A DNA stretch of 64,000 nt from Massilia sp. R2A-15 (lineage in GTDB: Bacteria; Pseudomonadota; Gammaproteobacteria; Burkholderiales; Burkholderiaceae_D), in the NCBI RefSeq assembly GCF_030704305.1, contig NZ_CP131935.1, forward strand, positions 1,054,001 through 1,118,000, read 5' to 3'. The notes below the pieces were generated by a model, which saw nothing but the letters and a program-made list of their open reading frames with translations, did not search any database and was not told the origin of the DNA. Made by a program: the position numbers and the translations under genes. Shown here piece by piece: positions 34,935 through 43,714 of this stretch (positions are counted from its first letter, which is position 1; each line of letters opens with the position of its first letter).

Positions 34935-35711
34935 ATGCCCTGGATCGACTTCCCGCATCACGAAGACGCCTATGTCCGCGACGCGGCCGGACTGCAGCGG
35001 GAATGGGCGCGCCTGCATGCCGGCGACTGCGAACCTTTCCCGGCGCGCAGCGTGCTGGTCGACGCCTGGATCGCCTATCACGCCGGCGACTTTCACCGCG
35101 CGATGAAGCTGGGACTGTCGGTCGGGCTGGACGGCTATTCGGTGGCGCACAAGGCCAGCTGCACCTACGCGAGCTACCTTGAAACCAACGAGAAGCGCAA
35201 GTTCGACCTGTACGAGGAAGTGGCCGAGCGCTGCGAGCGGCAGCAGGCGGAGCAGCCCGACAACCCGGCCGCATGGTACTGGCAGGCGCTGGCGCTGGGG
35301 CGCTATTCGCAGGGTATCTCGGTGGTCAAGGCGCTCACCCACGGCATTGCGCCGAAGGTGCGCGCCGGCTTCGAACGGGCCATCGCGCTGGCGCCGGCGC
35401 ATGCGGACGCTCACATCGGCCTTGGCGTATTCCACGCCGAGATCATCGCCAACGTCGGCACCCTGATCGGCGGCCTGACCTACGGCGCCCGCAAGGACGA
35501 ATGCCACCGCGCCTTCCGCGAAGCGCTGCGGCTCAATCCCGCCTCGCCCAACGCCTACATCGAGTACGCGAACGCGCTGGTCAAGCTGGAAGGGAAGAAG
35601 AAGATGGAGGAGGCGGTCGGCCTGTACCGGCAGGCCGCGGCGCTGCTGCCGGCCGACGCCAAGGAGCGGCTCGAAGTCGAGCTGGCGAAAGAACAGTTAG
35701 AGGAAGAATGA
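34935..35711 (+). CDS. TPR-repeat protein of unknown function
   Basis: A 258-residue protein made of helical pairs with TPR character: AWIAYHAGDFHRAMKLGLSVGLDG, NPAAWYWQALALGRYSQGIS, AHADAHIGLGVFHAEIIANVG, ECHRAFREALRLNPASPNAYIEYANAL, EEAVGLYRQAAALLP. Function is likely protein-protein interaction. ATG 34935 has GAGGAG at seven bases. It follows a TetR regulator; the pair is conserved in the genus type but the role is unknown. A family A palindrome follows the stop. Confidence 0.75.
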   Translation: MPWIDFPHHEDAYVRDAAGLQREWARLHAGDCEPFPARSVLVDAWIAYHAGDFHRAMKLGLSVGLDGYSVAHKASCTYASYLETNEKRKFDLYEEVAERCERQQAEQPDNPAAWYWQALALGRYSQGISVVKALTHGIAPKVRAGFERAIALAPAHADAHIGLGVFHAEIIANVGTLIGGLTYGARKDECHRAFREALRLNPASPNAYIEYANALVKLEGKKKMEEAVGLYRQAAALLPADAKERLEVELAKEQLEEE

Positions 35712-35723
35712 ATTGCCGGGTTC

Positions 35724-35750
35724 GGGGTCTGGTCCTGCGGACCTGACCCC
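35724..35750. repeat. Family A palindrome
   Basis: GGGGTCTGGTCC and GGACCTGACCCC, 12 bp after the TPR stop, then ATTTTTTG. It may terminate transcription. Confidence 0.9.
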
Positions 35751-35809
35751 ATTTTTTGTCGCCGCAGCGTGAACGATCGCGCAAAAATTCGTGCCGCGGA
35801 CCAGAAGAT

Positions 35810-35836
35810 GGGGTCAGGTCCGCAGGACCAGACCCC
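35810..35836. repeat. Family A palindrome
   Basis: GGGGTCAGGTCC and GGACCAGACCCC, opposite orientation to the copy at 35724, upstream of the LOG-type gene. Confidence 0.9.
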
Positions 35837-35871
35837 GATATGACGGCGGCACGGATTTAATCAGAGGACGA

Positions 35872-36429
35872 ATGAAATCGATTTGCGTATATTGCGGCGC
35901 CTCGTTCGGCGCCAACCCGGTGTATGCCGACACGGCGCGCGCGCTGGCGCAGGAGCTGGCCGCTCATAACATCGGCCTGGTCTACGGCGGCGGCAACGTC
36001 GGCTTGATGGGCGTGATCGCCGACGAGATGCTGCGCCTTGGCGGCGAAGTCACCGGCGTCATCCCGCGCGCGCTGCTCGAACGCGAAGTGGGGCACCTGG
36101 GCCTGACGCGCCAGTTCGTCGTCAAGGACATGCACGAGCGCAAAGCGATGATGGCCGAACTGTCCGACGGCTTCATCGCCATGCCGGGCGGGATGGGCAC
36201 GCTCGAGGAGCTGTTCGAGATGCTGACCTGGGCGCAACTGGGAATCCACGCCAAGCCGGTGGGCGTGTTGAACGTGAACGGATTTTACGATGGCCTGGCG
36301 GCCTTTGTCGCGCACCAGCGCGCCGAGGGCTTCGTGCGCGCCGAGCATGCGGGGCTGATGATGATCGAATCGACGCCTGCCGCGATCGTGCGCCGCCTGC
36401 GCGAGGCGGCGCCGGTGCCACTCAATTAG
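35872..36429 (+). CDS. LOG-family nucleotide phosphoribohydrolase (TIGR00730)
   Basis: A 185-residue Rossmann-fold protein with YCGASFGANP near the start, VYGGGNVGLMG and the signature PGGMGTLEEL (residues about 104-113). The LOG family cleaves AMP-type cytokinin ribotides or related nucleoside 5'-monophosphates; in bacteria a housekeeping or stress role is likely. The ATG at 35872 has AGAGGA before it. A longer ORF starting at 35791 would read through the family A palindrome and is rejected. A family B repeat begins two bases after the stop. Confidence 0.9.
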   Translation: MKSICVYCGASFGANPVYADTARALAQELAAHNIGLVYGGGNVGLMGVIADEMLRLGGEVTGVIPRALLEREVGHLGLTRQFVVKDMHERKAMMAELSDGFIAMPGGMGTLEELFEMLTWAQLGIHAKPVGVLNVNGFYDGLAAFVAHQRAEGFVRAEHAGLMMIESTPAAIVRRLREAAPVPLN

Positions 36430-36430
36430 G

Positions 36431-36522
36431 GTGTCGTACCTGCGAAGGCAGGTACCCATACTGAGCGTGTTTCACCTCGTCGATTTGCTCAGCATAGGTA
36501 CCCGCCTGCGCGGGTACGACGG
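36431..36522. repeat. Family B repeat, copy 4
   Basis: GTCGTACCTGCGAAGG opens the left hairpin and CCTGCGCGGGTACGAC closes the right one, with a CTGAGC and GCTCAG pair inside. Located between the converging LOG and GGDEF genes. Confidence 0.85.
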
Positions 36523-36548
36523 TTTATGAGCTGACGGCGCGGCTCGAA

Positions 36549-37664
36549 TCAGGCGTTGATGCCGATCGGGATGACCTGGTTGCGTCCCGACGACTTGGCG
36601 ATGTACATGGCGCGGTCGGCGCGCGAGATGGTGTCGGCGAACGGTTCGCCGCCGCAGCGCTCGACCAGTCCCGCCGAGAAGGTGATGGTCAGCTCGCGAT
36701 CGAGTTCGCTGATGCGCATCGCGCCGACCCGTTCGGCCATGCGGTTCAGCACCACGGTCGCTTCGCTCAATTCGGTATCGGGCAGCATCAGCAGGAATTC
36801 CTCGCCGCCCCAGCGCGCCAGCACGTCGTCGGCGCGCAGTTCGTCGCGCACCGCGCCGGCGAAGGTGCGCAGCACCGCGTCGCCGCCGGCGTGGCCGTAG
36901 CGGTCGTTGATGCTCTTGAAGAAATCGATGTCGAGCAGGGCGATGCAGACCGGCTTGCGGCCGGCCGGCTGGCGGCGCTCTTCCGCGCCCAGCACCTCGT
37001 TCATGTGGCGGCGGTTGGCCAGCGAGGTCAGTTCATCGACCGTGGCCAGCGTGCGGATGGTGCTCACCGCGGTGAGGAGTTCTTCCTTCTGGCGCTTCAG
37101 GCGCGCGCGCAGCTTGCTCATCTCCCCAGTCAGCAGCGCCACCGCGATCATCGAGGTGGTGGACAGCCCGAAGTGCACCGCTTCGATCTCGAACGGATAG
37201 GCAGCCGGGTCGCTCGCCATCATCACGGAGATGGTGGCGCCGAGCGCGCAGATGGTGCAGGCGCACAGCGCCAGGGTCGCGCGCGGGCGCAGCGAGAACG
37301 TGCAGAACACGATAATCACGGGCAGCACGATCAAGGTCGCTCCGCGCACCGGCCCGGTCAGCGCGTAGATCGCGATGTTGCATCCGATCGCCAGCATCGA
37401 CTGCAGCACGGCCAGGTGCGAGGGCAGGATGTGCAGCTGCTTGCTGAAGCGGATCAGGCCGTAGAAGGCGAGCACGCTGCTCATGCCGAACCAGATCAGG
37501 TTGACGCCGGTCTCGCGTTCCACGATGCCGGCGTCGATCAGCGCGATCATCAGGAACATGCACAGGATGTAGAACACCAGGGTGGCGCTCCAGTAACCGA
37601 GCAGGCGGCCCAGCTTGGGGTCTTCGCCGATGAAAAATTGTGCCAGTTTACGCTGCAGCGACAT
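36549..37664 (-). CDS. Membrane diguanylate cyclase (GGDEF)
   Basis: A 371-residue protein with six N-terminal hydrophobic segments (residues about 22-195), then a GGDEF domain with active-site GGEEF (RWGGEEFLLML), preceded five residues upstream by the RADD inhibitory I-site. It should make cyclic di-GMP from two GTP and be product-inhibited. The ATG at 37664 has AAGGAG before it and overlaps the previous gene by 17 bases. Last gene of a four-gene operon. Its own sensing segment is a membrane helix array (MASE-like). Confidence 0.92.
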   Translation of the reverse strand: MSLQRKLAQFFIGEDPKLGRLLGYWSATLVFYILCMFLMIALIDAGIVERETGVNLIWFGMSSVLAFYGLIRFSKQLHILPSHLAVLQSMLAIGCNIAIYALTGPVRGATLIVLPVIIVFCTFSLRPRATLALCACTICALGATISVMMASDPAAYPFEIEAVHFGLSTTSMIAVALLTGEMSKLRARLKRQKEELLTAVSTIRTLATVDELTSLANRRHMNEVLGAEERRQPAGRKPVCIALLDIDFFKSINDRYGHAGGDAVLRTFAGAVRDELRADDVLARWGGEEFLLMLPDTELSEATVVLNRMAERVGAMRISELDRELTITFSAGLVERCGGEPFADTISRADRAMYIAKSSGRNQVIPIGINA

Positions 37665-40380
37665 CGTGACACTCCTTGTCGATAGTAGTTTCAATGGATA
37701 GCGCCTGGGCGCGCAGCATGGCCGCGACCTGCTCGGGCGGAAGAGGAGGGCTGAACAGGTAGCCCTGCATTTCGTCGCAGTCGTTCTCGCGCAGGAAGCG
37801 GCACTGCTGCTCGGTCTCGACGCCTTCGGCGATCACCCGCAGGTTCAGCATGTGGCCGAGCGAAATGACGGCCATCGCGATGGCCTGGTCGTCGGGGTTG
37901 TCGGCAAGTTCCGCTACGAACGACTTGTCGATCTTCAGGCTGCTGATCGGGAAGGACTTGAGCGCCGACAGGCTCGAATAGCCGGTGCCGAAATCGTCGA
38001 TCGACAGCGATACGCCCATCGCCTTCAGTTCGCGCATCTTGCCCACCGATTGCGCCAGGTCGCGCATGATCAGGCTCTCGGTCACTTCCAGTTCCAGCGC
38101 TTCGGCCGGCAGCGCGCTGTCCTCGAGCGCCTGGGCGACCCGCTCGACCAGGCGCTTGTCCTCGAACTGGCGCGGCGACACGTTGACCGACATCGACACC
38201 GGCGCCAGGCCGGCGGCGCGCCACGCCATGTTCTGGCGGCAGGCGGTGTGCAGCACCCAGTCGCCGATCGCGCCAATCAGGCCGGCTTCCTCGGCCAGGC
38301 CGATGAAGCGCAGCGGCGAAATCAGGCCGTGTTCGGGATGGCGCCAGCGGATCAGCGCCTCGACGCCGAAGATGCGGCCGGTGCGCAGGTCCACCTTCGG
38401 CTGGTACAGCAGGTGGAACTGGCGCTCCTCGACGGCGTTGCGCAGGCCCTCGAGCAGGACCAGCTTTTCCTCGACGCTGGCGTTCATCTCGCGCGTGTAG
38501 AACTGAAAGGTGTTCTTGCCCATCTCCTTGGAGCGGTACATCGCGGCGTCGGCGTTCATCATTAGCGTGTTCGGATCGGCGCCGTCGCGCGGGTACATCA
38601 CCACGCCCATGCTGCAGCTCACCTGCACCTCCTGGCCCTCCACCTGCACCGGAGCGCGCACCGCCTGGCGGATTTTTTCGAGCACGGGGGTGACCGCCAT
38701 TGCATTGTCGGCCAGGTCGGACAGGATGATGACGAATTCGTCGCCGCCGAAGCGCCCCAGGGTGTCGTCGCGCCGCACGCATGCCTGCATGCGGGCGCCG
38801 ACCACTTTGAGCAGCTCGTCGCCGGCGTTGTGGCCAAGGCCGTCGTTGACCAGCTTGAAGCCGTCCAGGTCGATGAAGGCGACCGCCACGCAGCGCCCGG
38901 TGCGCTGGGCGTGCAGGATGGCCTGGTCGAGCCGGTCGCGAATCAGGCTGCGGTTGGGCAGGCCGGTCAGCTCGTCGTGGTGCGCCATGTGGTGGATGCG
39001 CGCTTCGGCGCGCTTGCGTTCGGTGATGTCGCGCACGATCGCCACCACGCCGTCCTCCACCGCCACCACCTGACGGTGCATCCAAATGTCGCGCGTGCGC
39101 TCGCCGGCGCCGCGCCATTCCGCTTCGCGCATCCCGCCCAGCATGGCCACCTTGACCATGTCGTCGAAGATGCCGTTGACGCGGTAGGCCGGCAGGACCG
39201 CCAGCAGCGTGGCGCCGATCAGCGCGTCGCGCTCCAGGCCGATCAGCTGCACGGCGCGGCCGTTGGTCGCTTCGAAGCGGAAGTCGACGATGGCGCCGGA
39301 TTCGTCGAACATGCTGCGCAGGACGAAGAACGCGTCCAGGCTGGCCTCGGACGCGGCGGCGAAGGTTTCCTGCGCGCGCCGGATGCCGCGCTGGGTGCGC
39401 GACAGCTGCCACGACCACAGGCACACCAGGGTGACGATCAGCACCAGCAGCGCGCTGGCGCCGGCGGCGGCCCACAGGTAGGTGCGGCGGTGCTTTTCGA
39501 AGCCGGCCATCTGCTCGCCGCGGTCCAGCGCCACCATCGCGCTGATCGGGAAGCCGTGCAGGGGGCGCACGCTGGTATAGCGCACGGCGCCGTCCCAGGG
39601 GTTCACGGTGGCCTCAATCGCGCGCTCGACCGGCGCCAGGTTGGCCTGCTGGCCCCAGCTGACGCTGTCGCCGGTGCGCATCGCGCGGAACACGCCGTCG
39701 GCGCCGAACATTCCGAGCGCGCCGCGCTCGCCCATGCGCGAGCGCTCGTAGCCGCTGGTGAAGTAGGCCGGGTCGGCTTCGACGATGGCGATGCCGGCGA
39801 AACGGCCCTCGTCGTCGTTGATGCGGCGCGTGAAATGCAGGTGCCATTCGGGATTGGCGGCGTCGCGCTCCGTCTGGCTGACGAACGGCGTGTCGGTGTC
39901 GGTGTGGCGGTGGAATTCGAAATACGGCTCGCCGGCCACGCTCATGTGGGCCGCGGGCGGGTTGCTGGCGACGATGCGGCCGTCGCGGTCGGCGATGCTG
40001 ACGACGAACACCAGGCCGGAGGGGAGCAGGCCTTTTTCGCTCAGGGCGGGCAGCGCGGCGGCGGGGCCTTTCAACTGCACCGCGAACTTGAGCACCTTCA
40101 GGGTCTGGTCGATGCCGCCCAGGTTGCGCGCCAGCTGGGCCTCGTAGGTGTCCACCAGTTCATGCGCCGATTCGCGCGCCGCCAGGTCGGCCGCTTCGCG
40201 TTCGATGCGCACGAAGTGGCTGGTCAGGGTCCAGATCGCGACGAGCAGCAGCAGCGCGAACAGCGGCAGCGAAATGTGGGTTTCCAGCCCGCGGCGCAGC
40301 CAGCGCCGCAGCATCGCGCGGCTGGCGCCGGCGCCGCGGATGCGGGCCAGGGCGTGGGCGGGAGTGGCGTGGTCGCGCAT
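37648..40380 (-). CDS. Membrane Cache/PAS/GGDEF/EAL cyclic di-GMP enzyme
   Basis: A 910-residue protein. Two transmembrane helices (about 37-57 and 308-330) flank a periplasmic Cache-like sensor (SIADRDGRIVASNPPAAHM, GEPYFEFHR, FTRRINDDEGRFAGIAIVEAD). A PAS unit follows, then GGDEF (RFGGDEF near 542) and EAL (EALIRW near 673, DDFGTGYSS). Both catalytic motifs look intact, so it may be bifunctional or one half may be regulatory. It is linked to a periplasmic binding protein 7 bp upstream and to a second GGDEF gene downstream. Cache ligand unknown. Confidence 0.9.
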   Translation of the reverse strand: MRDHATPAHALARIRGAGASRAMLRRWLRRGLETHISLPLFALLLLVAIWTLTSHFVRIEREAADLAARESAHELVDTYEAQLARNLGGIDQTLKVLKFAVQLKGPAAALPALSEKGLLPSGLVFVVSIADRDGRIVASNPPAAHMSVAGEPYFEFHRHTDTDTPFVSQTERDAANPEWHLHFTRRINDDEGRFAGIAIVEADPAYFTSGYERSRMGERGALGMFGADGVFRAMRTGDSVSWGQQANLAPVERAIEATVNPWDGAVRYTSVRPLHGFPISAMVALDRGEQMAGFEKHRRTYLWAAAGASALLVLIVTLVCLWSWQLSRTQRGIRRAQETFAAASEASLDAFFVLRSMFDESGAIVDFRFEATNGRAVQLIGLERDALIGATLLAVLPAYRVNGIFDDMVKVAMLGGMREAEWRGAGERTRDIWMHRQVVAVEDGVVAIVRDITERKRAEARIHHMAHHDELTGLPNRSLIRDRLDQAILHAQRTGRCVAVAFIDLDGFKLVNDGLGHNAGDELLKVVGARMQACVRRDDTLGRFGGDEFVIILSDLADNAMAVTPVLEKIRQAVRAPVQVEGQEVQVSCSMGVVMYPRDGADPNTLMMNADAAMYRSKEMGKNTFQFYTREMNASVEEKLVLLEGLRNAVEERQFHLLYQPKVDLRTGRIFGVEALIRWRHPEHGLISPLRFIGLAEEAGLIGAIGDWVLHTACRQNMAWRAAGLAPVSMSVNVSPRQFEDKRLVERVAQALEDSALPAEALELEVTESLIMRDLAQSVGKMRELKAMGVSLSIDDFGTGYSSLSALKSFPISSLKIDKSFVAELADNPDDQAIAMAVISLGHMLNLRVIAEGVETEQQCRFLRENDCDEMQGYLFSPPLPPEQVAAMLRAQALSIETTIDKECHDVAAA

Positions 40381-40387
40381 GGCCGTC

Positions 40388-40822
40388 TCAGTGCACCAGC
40401 AGGACCGGCTTGACCGACGCATCGAGGGCCGACTTGTCGATGTAGCCGATCAGGGCGGGGTTTTCGGCCACCAGCTTGCGCACCGCCGCGCTGCCTTGCG
40501 CCTCACGCGGCGGCTGGCCGCGGCCGGTGAAGATCATCCTGGCCCAGTGCGCCTTCATCAGCGCCGGGGTCTTGGCGGCGACCTTGTCGTAGAACTCGTT
40601 GCGCAGCGGCGAGCCGACGGCCTGGTCGAGCGCGAACGCTTCGGCGCCGTCCGGGAAACGGCCGACCTGACCGAGGAAAATATCGGCCACCTGGTCGGCG
40701 CGCAGTGGCCCGATCGGGCTCCTGGCCGAGACGATCACCACCAGTTCGGCGGCGCCGGCGCCGCGCGCGAGCAGCGCAAGCGCAAAGGCGGCCAGGACTT
40801 GGCGTAGGCTGGGAAATTGCAT
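40388..40822 (-). CDS. Periplasmic phosphate-binding-like (PstS-type) protein
   Basis: A 144-residue protein with a signal peptide (ALALLARGAGA-AE) and a short PBP-like domain (VVIVSARSPIGPLRADQVADIFLGQVGRFPDG ... IGYIDKSAL). It is half the length of true PstS, so it is the short PBP_like_2 form found beside sensor proteins. It probably binds a small ligand in the periplasm and signals to the Cache-bearing GGDEF/EAL protein encoded next. The ATG at 40822 lies 11 bases after the porin stop. Confidence 0.75.
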   Translation of the reverse strand: MQFPSLRQVLAAFALALLARGAGAAELVVIVSARSPIGPLRADQVADIFLGQVGRFPDGAEAFALDQAVGSPLRNEFYDKVAAKTPALMKAHWARMIFTGRGQPPREAQGSAAVRKLVAENPALIGYIDKSALDASVKPVLLVH

Positions 40823-40832
40823 CGGCGCGGCC

Positions 40833-42101
40833 TCAGAACACAAAGTCGAGCACCGCGCTCGCGACGCTGACGCTGCGCCCGGAGACGAATCCTGGCTGCA
40901 CGTTGGTGAAGGTGCCGCGCGAGCCCCCTTGCGGCGTGATGCGGTCGAACTGCACCTTGAGCGCGACGTCGGTCATGAAGTCCCAGCGCGTGCCGACGCT
41001 GACGGTGCGCTGCACCGGGACGGTGGTGAGCAGCCATGACAGGTAGTCGTTCAGGGCCGCGCCGGCGGCCGCCGCCTGGGGCGCCATGCCGGCCAGGTCG
41101 ATGCCCGGCTCGGTGGTCGAGCTGTTCGAGCGCACGCGCGCGTAGCCGAGGTAGGGCGTGAAGTCGCCCAGGCGATAGCCGGCGCTGGCGTACACGCCGG
41201 TGGTGTCGCCCAGGAAGGAGCGGGTCTTCATGCGGCCCGCTTCGGCCATCACGTACCAGTTGCCGGGATCGTAGTTGATGCCGGCGCTGAATGCGTTGGC
41301 GCGCTTGTGATCGACCGCGTACAGTTCGGCCAGCGCGGCGCCGCGCGCGTTGAACGCGGCCAGGCTGTCGAAGAAGGTGCGCAGGACGTCGAAGGTGAGG
41401 TCGGTGGTGAGCATGCTCACGCGGCCGGTGAGGGCGCCCACTTCGACCGTATCGGAAAATCCGGCCAGCTTGCGCGCTTCGATGCGCGCGCCACCGGGGA
41501 GCTTCAGGTCGGTGCGGCCGACGAAGACCTGGGTGGTGTTTTTCACGCTGCCGAAATTGAAGCGGTAGCTGGCGTCGACGCCGTCGCTGTTACTGAACGG
41601 GATGGCGCCATACACTTCGACCGGCGTGCGCACCCACGGGTAGGTATAACCGATCTTGCGATAGTCGGCCGCCAGGAAGATCGGCAGCGCGATGCGGCCG
41701 GCGCGGATCGACAGGTCCGGCGTGGCCTGGTATTTGACGTTGGCCCATTCCACCGAGGGCCGGTAGTTGCTGTCGAGGCGCTGCTCGCTGATCACCTGCA
41801 GCACGGCGGACCATTGGGCGTTGGCCTTGACGCTCAGCTGGGCGCCGAGGCGGCTGTCGACGTTGGCGCTCCAGCGGCCGCTGTGGCCGACGCCATTGCC
41901 CTTCAGGATGGACGCATTGAAATCGGCATCGGCGAAATCGGCGTAGGCGACACCGGCGCTGCCGAAGCCGCGCAGCGACCAGGACGGGCGGGTGACGGCG
42001 TCGTCGGCCAGGACGAAGGGCGCCCACGCCAGTCCGGCCAGCACTGCCGCGGCGCGCAATCGAGGCGCACGGCAGCGCTTTGTTCGGTGATGCAAATGCA
42101 T
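40833..42101 (-). CDS. Outer-membrane porin-like protein
   Basis: A 422-residue beta-barrel protein with signal peptide (AAVLAGLAWAPFVLA-DD) and beta strands with aromatic girdle residues: SWSLRGFGSAGVAYADFADA, SRLGAQLSVKANAQWSAVLQVIS, WANVKYQATPDLSIRAGRIALP, and a C-terminal Phe (SAVLDFVF), as expected for outer-membrane insertion. It starts the operon with the binding protein and the two cyclic di-GMP genes. It may be the entry route for the sensed ligand. The ATG at 42101 is preferred to the far-upstream start. Confidence 0.8.
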   Translation of the reverse strand: MHLHHRTKRCRAPRLRAAAVLAGLAWAPFVLADDAVTRPSWSLRGFGSAGVAYADFADADFNASILKGNGVGHSGRWSANVDSRLGAQLSVKANAQWSAVLQVISEQRLDSNYRPSVEWANVKYQATPDLSIRAGRIALPIFLAADYRKIGYTYPWVRTPVEVYGAIPFSNSDGVDASYRFNFGSVKNTTQVFVGRTDLKLPGGARIEARKLAGFSDTVEVGALTGRVSMLTTDLTFDVLRTFFDSLAAFNARGAALAELYAVDHKRANAFSAGINYDPGNWYVMAEAGRMKTRSFLGDTTGVYASAGYRLGDFTPYLGYARVRSNSSTTEPGIDLAGMAPQAAAAGAALNDYLSWLLTTVPVQRTVSVGTRWDFMTDVALKVQFDRITPQGGSRGTFTNVQPGFVSGRSVSVASAVLDFVF

Positions 42102-42358
42102 GTAGTACTTTCTGGTCCGGCTGGGCACGGGTGACACGCCCCTCCGTGCGCCTCGGCGCAGCTCTTCACATTCGGAAAATATTGTCTTTTTTATCACCGC
42201 TGGATCGCAGCGATGTGGACCAAAAATAATTGCATCCAGACATCAACTGTAACTGCGGCGACAGCAAATGTCGATAAATTTGCGGTGGGAAATTGTTTTT
42301 CGCGCAGGGATGGTGCGAGGGTGCAACATATTGCGCGAATGCCCAGGCGTGGCGGGCG

Positions 42359-42868
42359 CTAGGCCCAAAGCGGCTCGGCCGACAGTTCCAGCTGGGTGAG
42401 CACCAGGCGCAGGTCGAATTCGTACTGGTGGTAGTTCGGCTCCATGTAGCAGCACAGCTTGTAGAACGCCTTGTCGTGTTGTTTTTCTTTCACGTGGGCC
42501 AGCTCATGGACGGCGATCATGCGCAGCAATTCGAGTGGCACGTTCTTGAACACGGTGGCGATGCGAATCTCGTGCTTGGCCTTGAGCTTGCTTCCCTGGA
42601 CGCGCGAGATGGCCGTGTGCAGGCCGAGCGCGTGCTGGATCACCTGGATCTTGCTGTCGTAGGCGACCTTGCTGATCGGTTCGGCATTGCGCAGGAACTC
42701 GCCGCGCAGGTCCTGGACGTAGTCGAACAGCGCCTTGTCGGTGCGGATGCCGTGGGCTTGCGGGTAGCGCGAACGCAGCACGGCGGCGAGCTTGTCCTGC
42801 TCGATCAGCTGCGCCACCTGGGCACGGGTCTGGTCGGAATAGGCGCTGAGGTATTTCAAGGGGAGCAT
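42359..42868 (-). CDS. YgjP-like zinc metallopeptidase-domain protein
   Basis: A 169-residue protein with an HELAHVKEKQHDKAF motif followed by MEPNYHQYEFDLRLVL, the signature of the YgjP/WLM M48-like family (HExxH then Hx5-type helix, then the MEP.Y turn). The N-terminal half is helical with no TM segment. Family members are small peptidases tied to DNA-protein crosslink repair or protein quality control. Length is short compared with full YgjP (about 230), lacking the N-terminal sheet. Confidence 0.8.
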   Translation of the reverse strand: MLPLKYLSAYSDQTRAQVAQLIEQDKLAAVLRSRYPQAHGIRTDKALFDYVQDLRGEFLRNAEPISKVAYDSKIQVIQHALGLHTAISRVQGSKLKAKHEIRIATVFKNVPLELLRMIAVHELAHVKEKQHDKAFYKLCCYMEPNYHQYEFDLRLVLTQLELSAEPLWA

Positions 42869-42942
42869 AGGGGCGCGAATGTATCACAGATGGCGCGGCA
42901 AGGTGGGAAGCCTGCCGATGCCGGCGACGCCCAGCGAAGAGC

Positions 42943-42969
42943 GGGGTCTGGTCCCGCGGACCTGACCCC
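42943..42969. repeat. Family A palindrome
   Basis: GGGGTCTGGTCC and GGACCTGACCCC. It starts a local cluster of three copies between 42943 and 43127. Confidence 0.9.
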
Positions 42970-43005
42970 ATCTTGGTTCGCGGCCCAAAATCCACTTCGA
43001 TGGCC

Positions 43006-43127
43006 CCGGCCGCTGCGACAAAAATGGGGTCAGGTCCGCAGGACCAGACCCCGAAATCGCGAAAATCGACGTCGATCGCTCCGGCCGCTGCGACAAAAAT
43101 GGGATCAGGTCCGCAGGACCAGACCCC
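43006..43127. repeat. 75-bp direct repeat carrying family A palindromes
   Basis: A 20-bp block (CCGGCCGCTGCGACAAAAAT) is present at 43006 and again at 43081, each followed by a family A palindrome (43026-43052 and 43101-43127). The second palindrome begins GGGATC instead of GGGGTC. It arises from a tandem duplication of about 75 bp. Confidence 0.85.
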
Positions 43128-43148
43128 GGCAATGCGACGGACGCGGAC

Positions 43149-43186
43149 AAAAAAAACCGGGCGGGAACGCGTCGTTCCCGGCCGGC
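43149..43186 (-). terminator. Terminator of the KGG-repeat stress gene
   Basis: On the minus strand, CCGG...GGGAACG with CGTTCCC...CCGG followed by eight T. It is 54 bp past the stop at 43240. Confidence 0.8.
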
Positions 43187-43239
43187 TCAACACATGAGAA
43201 TGCCCGGAAATTGCCTGAAAAATGACGCCAGCGCCGCGG

Positions 43240-43605
43240 TTATCCCTCCTTGGGACCCTGTCGGCTGCCTTTTGCCGCCGCTGCCGCCGCTGCCGCTGCC
43301 GCCGCGGCGCGATTGGCCGATTGCCGGCTCTCGCCTCCCTTGCGGCCAATGTCGGCCATGTGCTCGCGGTCGCGGCTGACCGCCTCGCCGCCTTTTTGTC
43401 CTGCGCGCCGCGCCTCTTCGGAATCGAATTCGTGGGCGGTGCCCTTCTGGTGGGCGGCCTGGCCACCCTTGCTGGCGATCTCGCGCTGCTGGTTCTGGTC
43501 CATCGCGGCGAAACCGCGCTTGGCCGGCCCGCCGCTGCCGCTTTTCTGGGCGTTGCCGCCCGCCGCGGCACTCTTGCCGCCGCCGCTATCCTTGCTTGTC
43601 GCCAT
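43240..43605 (-). CDS. KGG-repeat stress-induced protein (con-10-like)
   Basis: A 121-residue hydrophilic protein with a Ser/Gly/Ala/Lys-rich disordered start and three KGG-type repeats: RGFAAMDQNQQREIASKGGQAAHQ, ARRAGQKGGEAVSRD and ADIGRKGGESRQS, then a poly-Ala tail. This matches stress-induced bacterial acidophilic/KGG repeat proteins, thought to be expressed on drying or osmotic stress. The ATG at 43605 follows GAGGAGA; a longer ORF to 43668 is not supported. Confidence 0.82.
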   Translation of the reverse strand: MATSKDSGGGKSAAAGGNAQKSGSGGPAKRGFAAMDQNQQREIASKGGQAAHQKGTAHEFDSEEARRAGQKGGEAVSRDREHMADIGRKGGESRQSANRAAAAAAAAAAAAKGSRQGPKEG

Positions 43606-43714
43606 GTCGATCTCCTCGTGTGCACTGCGTCTGAAAACCGGCGGAACCATTGCGCCGGGCCGGCGCATGGCTGCGCTCGTGAATTTAGAGGCAGCGTCCG
43701 CCCTTTAGTTCCGC

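Noticed and set aside
35791..35871. Upstream extension of the LOG-type gene
   Set aside because: It translates the family A palindrome (GQVRRTRPR), as do several similar false extensions elsewhere.
43006..43127. Possible CRISPR-like array
   Set aside because: Only two direct repeats with palindromes inside, a single spacing of 75 bp and no cas genes.
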